Below are positions 44,086 through 47,879 of a DNA stretch of 47,879 nucleotides, in pieces. The stretch comes from Pyramidobacter piscolens. Its GTDB lineage: Bacteria; Synergistota; Synergistia; Synergistales; Dethiosulfovibrionaceae. The translations under genes and the position numbers were made by a program. The notes beneath the pieces are model-generated. The model did no database searches and was not told the origin of the DNA. It saw only the letters and a list, made by a program, of their open reading frames with translations. How positions within the stretch are numbered: the first letter of the stretch is position 1; the number at the start of each line of letters is the position of its first letter. Where the stretch lies: positions 1-47,879 of the forward strand of contig SFDM01000024.1 in assembly GCA_004558205.1 (NCBI GenBank). Direction: 5' to 3'.

Positions 44086-45054
44086 ATGATGAAATGTAAG
44101 AGACTTTGTACCGCAGTTGTGTTTGCGATTATGGTTATCAGTGCTTTTCCAGCTTTCTCAGCGGAGAATTGGCCTAAAAAAACTATCAACCTGGTCCTTG
44201 GCTGGGCCGCTGGCGGCGGTGCGGATTTAACTTCTCGTGCTGTGATGCAGCCCTTTGTGGAGAAAATCCTTGGACAGAAGGTCATCATCTCCTATAAGAC
44301 TGGCGGAGGCGGTGAAATCTCTTTTGTACAGCTGAAGAACGCCCGTAAGGACGGTTATAACTATGCCTGGACTGTGACGCCCCATCTGGTGTCTTTCCCC
44401 ATTAGCCGCAAAACGGCCTATCAGTTGGAAGATATTATGCCCGTAGCGAATATCGCCTATGACCCTGGTATCCTCGCGGTCGTCCAGGATAGCCCTTTTA
44501 AGACTTTGAAGGATCTTGTAGATTATTGTAAAGCGAATCCTGGAAAAGTCCTCTTTGGCAATGGCGGCGTTGGTGGTGACGATTTCATAGCGATCAGACT
44601 TTTCGCAAAAGCCGCTGGCATTGATGTCATTCAGGTGGCCTATTCCGAGGGTACAGGCACTCAAATTTCCGGCCTGATGGGCGGCCATATCAACGTAGCC
44701 GCTTTTAACGCCTCTGAGGCAAAGCAATATACTGAGGGTGGGCAGATTAGGCTGCTGGGCGTTATGAGCAAGGAACGCGTCACCATTATTCCCGACGTGC
44801 CCACTTTCCTGGAGCAGGGCTATGATGTTCAAATGAGTTCAGACCGTGGTTTTTCCGCCCCGGCGGGAACACCGAAGGAGATTGTCGAAAAATTTGCCGG
44901 AGCGGTCGAGCAAGCTATGAAGGATCCTGAATTCATTAAGGTTGCGGAAAAGCTTAACCTTCTTCTGAAGTTTATGGGACCGGAAGAATACTCGAAGTAT
45001 CTTTATGATTACCGAGAGAATCTTAAAAAGATCTACGCTGAAAATCCATGGTGA
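44086..45054 (+). CDS. Tripartite tricarboxylate transporter binding protein (TctC family)
   Basis: A 322-residue Bug/TctC-type periplasmic binding protein. A signal peptide (LCTAVVFAIMVISAFPAFSA) precedes ENWPKKTINLVLGWAAGGGADLTSRAV, the family hallmark. The mature body has GKVLFGNGGVGGDDFIAIRLF and a C-terminal SAPAGTPKEIVEKF. Weak AGAAAGG precedes the ATG; ATG 44089 is also possible. It binds the ligand for TctAB. A terminator-like hairpin follows directly. Confidence 0.92.
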   Translation: MMKCKRLCTAVVFAIMVISAFPAFSAENWPKKTINLVLGWAAGGGADLTSRAVMQPFVEKILGQKVIISYKTGGGGEISFVQLKNARKDGYNYAWTVTPHLVSFPISRKTAYQLEDIMPVANIAYDPGILAVVQDSPFKTLKDLVDYCKANPGKVLFGNGGVGGDDFIAIRLFAKAAGIDVIQVAYSEGTGTQISGLMGGHINVAAFNASEAKQYTEGGQIRLLGVMSKERVTIIPDVPTFLEQGYDVQMSSDRGFSAPAGTPKEIVEKFAGAVEQAMKDPEFIKVAEKLNLLLKFMGPEEYSKYLYDYRENLKKIYAENPW

Positions 45055-45079
45055 TGTTAAGATAGAATATAAATGCCTG

Positions 45080-45114
45080 AAAGCCGCTCAGGAATTGAAG
45101 CTGAGCGGCTTTTT
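45080..45114 (+). terminator. Intra-operon terminator after the TctC gene
   Basis: AAAGCCGCTCAG pairs with CTGAGCGGCTTT around GAATTGAAG and is followed by TTT. It lies between the binding protein gene and the TctB gene, with no promoter obvious behind it, so it likely gives partial termination and more binding protein than membrane subunits. Confidence 0.75.
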
Positions 45115-45214
45115 ACACACTACATGCGAACTGGAAGACAATCACCTCCCTCCCGATGTAAAGGCGGCCAGGATGAGGCAAAAAGATTGTCTTTCCGGAG
45201 ATAGGAGAGCTAAA

Positions 45215-45631
45215 ATGAAAAACAGCGACAGAATCATCTCTGTGGGGTTGATAATTTTCTCTGTTCTCGGATTTTGCATATCTTTGGATTTTAAGGATAC
45301 TGCAAAGTTGCTCCCTCAAATTGTTTTTATCAGTCTCTTTCTAAGTTCATCAGCACTTCTGGTTCAGAGTACAAAAAATACTGTGGTTCCATTACATACG
45401 GAGTGGAATCGTTGGCTCCTTTCTGTATGTATGATTACCGTTTATGTTGTAGCTGTAAGCCTTATCGGCTTTTACGCCGCAACTTTTATATTCATTGCTG
45501 CTATGATGTACCTTTTTGGCATTCATGATCTGAAATTACTTGTCACGATCCCCTTCGGGTTTAACCTCATGGTATACATCGTTTTCGCGAAATTTTTGGG
45601 AATCATTGTGCCTGCTCCTTTGTTTTTATAA
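45215..45631 (+). CDS. Tripartite tricarboxylate transporter small membrane subunit (TctB)
   Basis: A 138-residue protein with four hydrophobic stretches, of TctB size: MKNSDRIISVGLIIFSVLGF, LPQIVFISLFLSSSALLV, LSVCMITVYVVAVSLIGFYA and a last segment. The ATG 45215 has AGGAGAG upstream; a longer frame from 45005 overlaps the hairpin and the TctC gene and is rejected. Confidence 0.88.
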   Translation: MKNSDRIISVGLIIFSVLGFCISLDFKDTAKLLPQIVFISLFLSSSALLVQSTKNTVVPLHTEWNRWLLSVCMITVYVVAVSLIGFYAATFIFIAAMMYLFGIHDLKLLVTIPFGFNLMVYIVFAKFLGIIVPAPLFL

Positions 45632-45697
45632 GAAAGAGCAGAGTCGAAGTAAAATCCTCGAAATCTATTTTGAGAACCTTGAAGGAGTTGGACAAAC

Positions 45698-47185
45698 ATG
45701 TTTCAAAATATTATGATTGGTCTAAGTGCACTTATGACCCTACAGAATCTTTTGTTTATGTGTGCTGGAACCTTCTTCGGCATATTGGTCGGCGCAATTC
45801 CTGGATTAACAGGTACTATGGCAGTCTCTCTGCTTGTACCTCTCACCTACACAATGGATCCGTTGTCAGGAATCTCAATGCTTTGTGGGATATATAACGG
45901 CGCTATCTATGGCGGGAGTATCTCTGCTATTCTGTTCCGCATTCCAGGAACTCCTGCAGCCTGTGCTACGATCTTTGACGGTTACCCTATGACAAAACAA
46001 GGGCGTGGAGAGGCCGCTCTTGAGTTAGCCGTTTCGTCTTCAACTTTTGGAGGTTTTTTCAGCGTTTTTATGTTATTGCTGATCGCTCCCGTCCTTGCTA
46101 AATTCGCGCTGATGTTTGGTCCCGCTGAATACTTCTGGGTTGCTGTCTTTGGTATGTCCATGCTTGTGAGCCTGTCAGAAGGTTCGATGATAAAGAGCTT
46201 AATTTCGGGTATGCTGGGACTCTTCCTGTCGCAGGTCGGAATGGATCCTGCTAACGGAGTCTCACGCTTCACTTTTGACAGCATGTATCTTATGGGTGGC
46301 CTAGAACTTGTTCCCGTATTAATCGGTATGTTCGCTTTACCAGAAGTGTTTACGCTTTTGGAGAAGCAGATAACTAAAAATGAATATTATCACTATGCCA
46401 GCCAAGAAAAAGTCCGCCTTTTCGGTATGTTTCGCACCTACTGGAAAACTCACGTCAGGGGAGCAATCATTGGGACCATTGTGGGGATTATTCCCGCTGC
46501 TGGAGGAAATATAGCCTCCTTTATCAGCTACGATCAGGCAAAGAGAGCGTCAAAAGATCCAGACAGTTTCGGTAAAGGAAATCCTGAAGGAGTCGTCGCT
46601 TCTGAGGTGGCAAATAACGCTATTACTGGCGGCTCCTTTGTACCATTGCTTACGCTTGGCATTCCCGGGAGTACTACGACAGCCGCTATTATGGGAGCTT
46701 TTCTTATCCATGGGATTAATTTGGGGCCTCAGCTTTTCAATAAAGACCCTGGATTGGTTTATGGCCTGATCTGGGCGCTTCTGCTCACAAACTTTATCAT
46801 GTGCGCGCTGGGGTTTTATGGTTCTAAAATTTTCCGCAGAGCGCTAATGATTCCAGACAGCGTTCTAGCGCCCCTGATCGTTGTTTTTGCCGTCATTGGT
46901 TCCTACTCTATCAACTCAAACATGTTTGACGTGGCGATGTTGATCAGCTTTGGAATTTTTGGGTATTTTTGCAACAAATTCCACTTTCCTTTGACGCCCA
47001 TCGTGCTTGGTCTAATTCTAGGGCCGATCATGGAAGCTAATCTGCTCAGAGCTCTGACGATTTCAATGGGCAATGTATTTTATCTGTTCAGCAGTCCCTT
47101 TTCCATGATTATTATCGCCCTAACTGTTTTCTCATTAGGACGGGCAGTTTATGTTAAGACGAAGCGCCAGAAGTCTGATCAATAA
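45698..47185 (+). CDS. Tripartite tricarboxylate transporter large membrane subunit (TctA)
   Basis: A 495-residue polytopic protein of TctA length with the two signature regions: GAIPGLTGTMAVSLLVPLTY then YGGSISAILFRIPGTPAACAT in the first half, and GIIPAAGGNIASFISYDQAKRAS plus LGIPGSTTTAAIMGAF in the second. AAGGAG precedes the ATG. It ends the transport part of the operon and is followed by a terminator. It imports a carboxylate using a cation gradient. Confidence 0.94.
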   Translation: MFQNIMIGLSALMTLQNLLFMCAGTFFGILVGAIPGLTGTMAVSLLVPLTYTMDPLSGISMLCGIYNGAIYGGSISAILFRIPGTPAACATIFDGYPMTKQGRGEAALELAVSSSTFGGFFSVFMLLLIAPVLAKFALMFGPAEYFWVAVFGMSMLVSLSEGSMIKSLISGMLGLFLSQVGMDPANGVSRFTFDSMYLMGGLELVPVLIGMFALPEVFTLLEKQITKNEYYHYASQEKVRLFGMFRTYWKTHVRGAIIGTIVGIIPAAGGNIASFISYDQAKRASKDPDSFGKGNPEGVVASEVANNAITGGSFVPLLTLGIPGSTTTAAIMGAFLIHGINLGPQLFNKDPGLVYGLIWALLLTNFIMCALGFYGSKIFRRALMIPDSVLAPLIVVFAVIGSYSINSNMFDVAMLISFGIFGYFCNKFHFPLTPIVLGLILGPIMEANLLRALTISMGNVFYLFSSPFSMIIIALTVFSLGRAVYVKTKRQKSDQ

Positions 47186-47216
47186 AAAAGAATAGAGGAT
47201 AGTTATATCCTATGCA

Positions 47217-47262
47217 AATTGAGGAGAACTGGGTATGACGCCCAATTCTCCTCAATTTTTTT
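47217..47262 (+). terminator. Terminator of the TTT operon
   Basis: AATTGAGGAGAACTGGG and CCCAATTCTCCTCAATT are complementary with one mismatch around TATGACG, followed by TTTTTT. Confidence 0.88.
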
Positions 47263-47447
47263 AGTTCCTGTAATGGCAAGGAAGTGACGTCGCTTTTTAT
47301 TGGAGGGATGTTCTGCAAAAGTGGTGGGACGTAGTTTGTTCTGTTGGCTATTGTAATTCTTGACATGGGGTCAATTTATGGACTTCCTTATTCCAATAGA
47401 ATCGATGTCGTAATAATACTAATTTAAGACATTAAGGAGGTGGAAGA

Positions 47448-47487
47448 ATGAAAAAGATCATCATTGCGGAGTTTAAGCATGAGACTA
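47448..47487 (+). pseudogene. MlrC/M81-family protein, 5' end cut by an IS element
   Basis: AAGGAGGTGG is followed by an ATG and MKKIIIAEFKHET, the start of the MlrC (M81 metallopeptidase) family, where the HET motif is metal-binding. The frame then runs into the end of an IS5-type element (from about 47487) and stops at 47508. The rest of the gene, if it survives, lies beyond the window. Only 13 residues support this call, but the match and the ribosome site are good. Confidence 0.6.
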
Positions 47488-47879
47488 GGGCTTGTCTGAA
47501 AAATTTCTGAAGTTGTTCATTTTAACCAAATCAGAATAGAAGCGATGAAAATAAAAGCTTTAAAGGATTCATCAAGTTTTTCAAATCTTGTAGCAATGCG
47601 ACGAAATCATTTAATTTTTTGAAAGAAACACTCTACTTGAAAACGCTCTTTATATCGCCATCGATCATAAGGCCATGGCTCAGCTGCGTTGGACTTGGGC
47701 GGTATTTCATAACTCCAGCTTGTGCTTCTATGTATTCACGAATCTGTTTACTGCCATAGGCTTTATCCGCAATTACATACCTTTCCGATGTGCTGAGATC
47801 GGAAAGCAACTCCAAGGCATGTTTGGAATCATGGTCGTTACCTGGCGATAAGTGAATTTTCAACGGCAGCCCAAGTGCC
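47487..47879 (-). mobile_element. IS5-family insertion sequence, right part (continues beyond the window)
   Basis: Starts with GGGCTTGTCTGAAAAATTTC at about 47487, inside the MlrC-type gene. The bracketing CTAG could be the target duplication, but the other end is not visible. It carries the 3' part of a DDE transposase on the minus strand. Confidence 0.75.
47517..47879 (-). pseudogene. IS5-family transposase, C-terminal part, frameshifted and with a stop
   Basis: One frame reads KIHLSPGNDHDSKHALELL then YVIADKAYGSKQIREYI, the second catalytic Asp region. The match continues in another frame as EIPPKSNAAEPWPYDRWRYK then ERFQVECFFQKIK, then an in-frame TGA at 47607, and FRRIATRFEKLDESFKAFIF up to the stop at 47517. 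IS5-family catalytic Glu is in the ERF segment. One frameshift plus one nonsense codon mean this copy is inactive, unless the frameshift is programmed. Confidence 0.8.

Overview
The window looks like the chromosome of a strictly anaerobic, amino-acid- and organic-acid-fermenting bacterium, most likely Synergistota (Cloacibacillus/Synergistes/Pyramidobacter-like). This is inferred from GC-rich coding sequence, the very high density of secondary, TRAP, TTT and ABC uptake systems each with its own regulator, a selenocysteine-containing glycine-reductase-type enzyme, a Sapep-type dipeptidase, an EFR1-type flavodoxin/ferredoxin and an I-E-like CRISPR repeat. No rRNA or tRNA gene was recognised. Two 14-16 bp palindromes matching ParB-binding parS sites (324-337 and 7056-7071) hint that the left end lies in the origin-proximal domain.

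Layout. (1) 361-6720: LysR regulator divergent from an aconitase-family hydratase, a PrpF-family isomerase, an RraA-family aldolase and a CitS-type 2-hydroxycarboxylate transporter, a compact import-and-degradation module for a di/tricarboxylate. (2) 7153-9019: HxlR regulator divergent from an EFR1 flavodoxin-ferredoxin, then the 3' remnant of an aspartate 4-decarboxylase gene. (3) 9394-13983: OmpR/BaeS-type two-component system divergent from an ion-transporter-superfamily permease and a signal-peptide-less beta-lactamase-fold serine hydrolase. (4) 14591-18580: tryptophan T-box riboswitch (UGG specifier) controlling a TrpXYZ-type ABC importer with two tandem substrate-binding proteins. (5) 18636-21863: MalY/PatB C-S lyase, small unknown genes, and a scar joining a TnpB 3' fragment to a degenerate CRISPR array. 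(6) 21864-29572: RidA and GntR genes divergent from a TRAP transporter (Q, M, P) followed by glycine/sarcosine/betaine-reductase-type component B (pyruvoyl precursor plus a selenoprotein read through an in-frame UGA at 28937) and GrdX. This is the most unusual system here: a TRAP importer hard-wired to a selenoenzyme of unknown substrate. (7) 29573-31250: decayed gene fusion and repeats. (8) 31309-34213: dipeptidase divergent from a polytopic membrane protein. (9) 34684-39955: IclR regulator and a complete LivGFKHM-type branched-chain-type ABC importer. (10) 40187-47510: LysR regulator divergent from a 2-hydroxyacid dehydrogenase, HpcH/HpaI aldolase, DUF6282 hydrolase-like protein and a TctCBA tripartite tricarboxylate transporter; the next gene (MlrC/M81 family) is cut by a decayed IS5-family element at the window's end.

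Two families of small dispersed repeats with imperfect terminal inverted repeats (family A about 260 bp, four copies; family B about 180 bp, three copies) sit in the gaps between modules, mostly directly after stop codons. They look like non-autonomous mobile elements and separate the exchangeable substrate cassettes.

How the parts work together: every module pairs one-component or RNA-based sensing (LysR, HxlR, GntR, IclR, T-box) with an importer and the first catabolic enzymes, as expected of an organism living on a changing mixture of small acids, amino acids and peptides.
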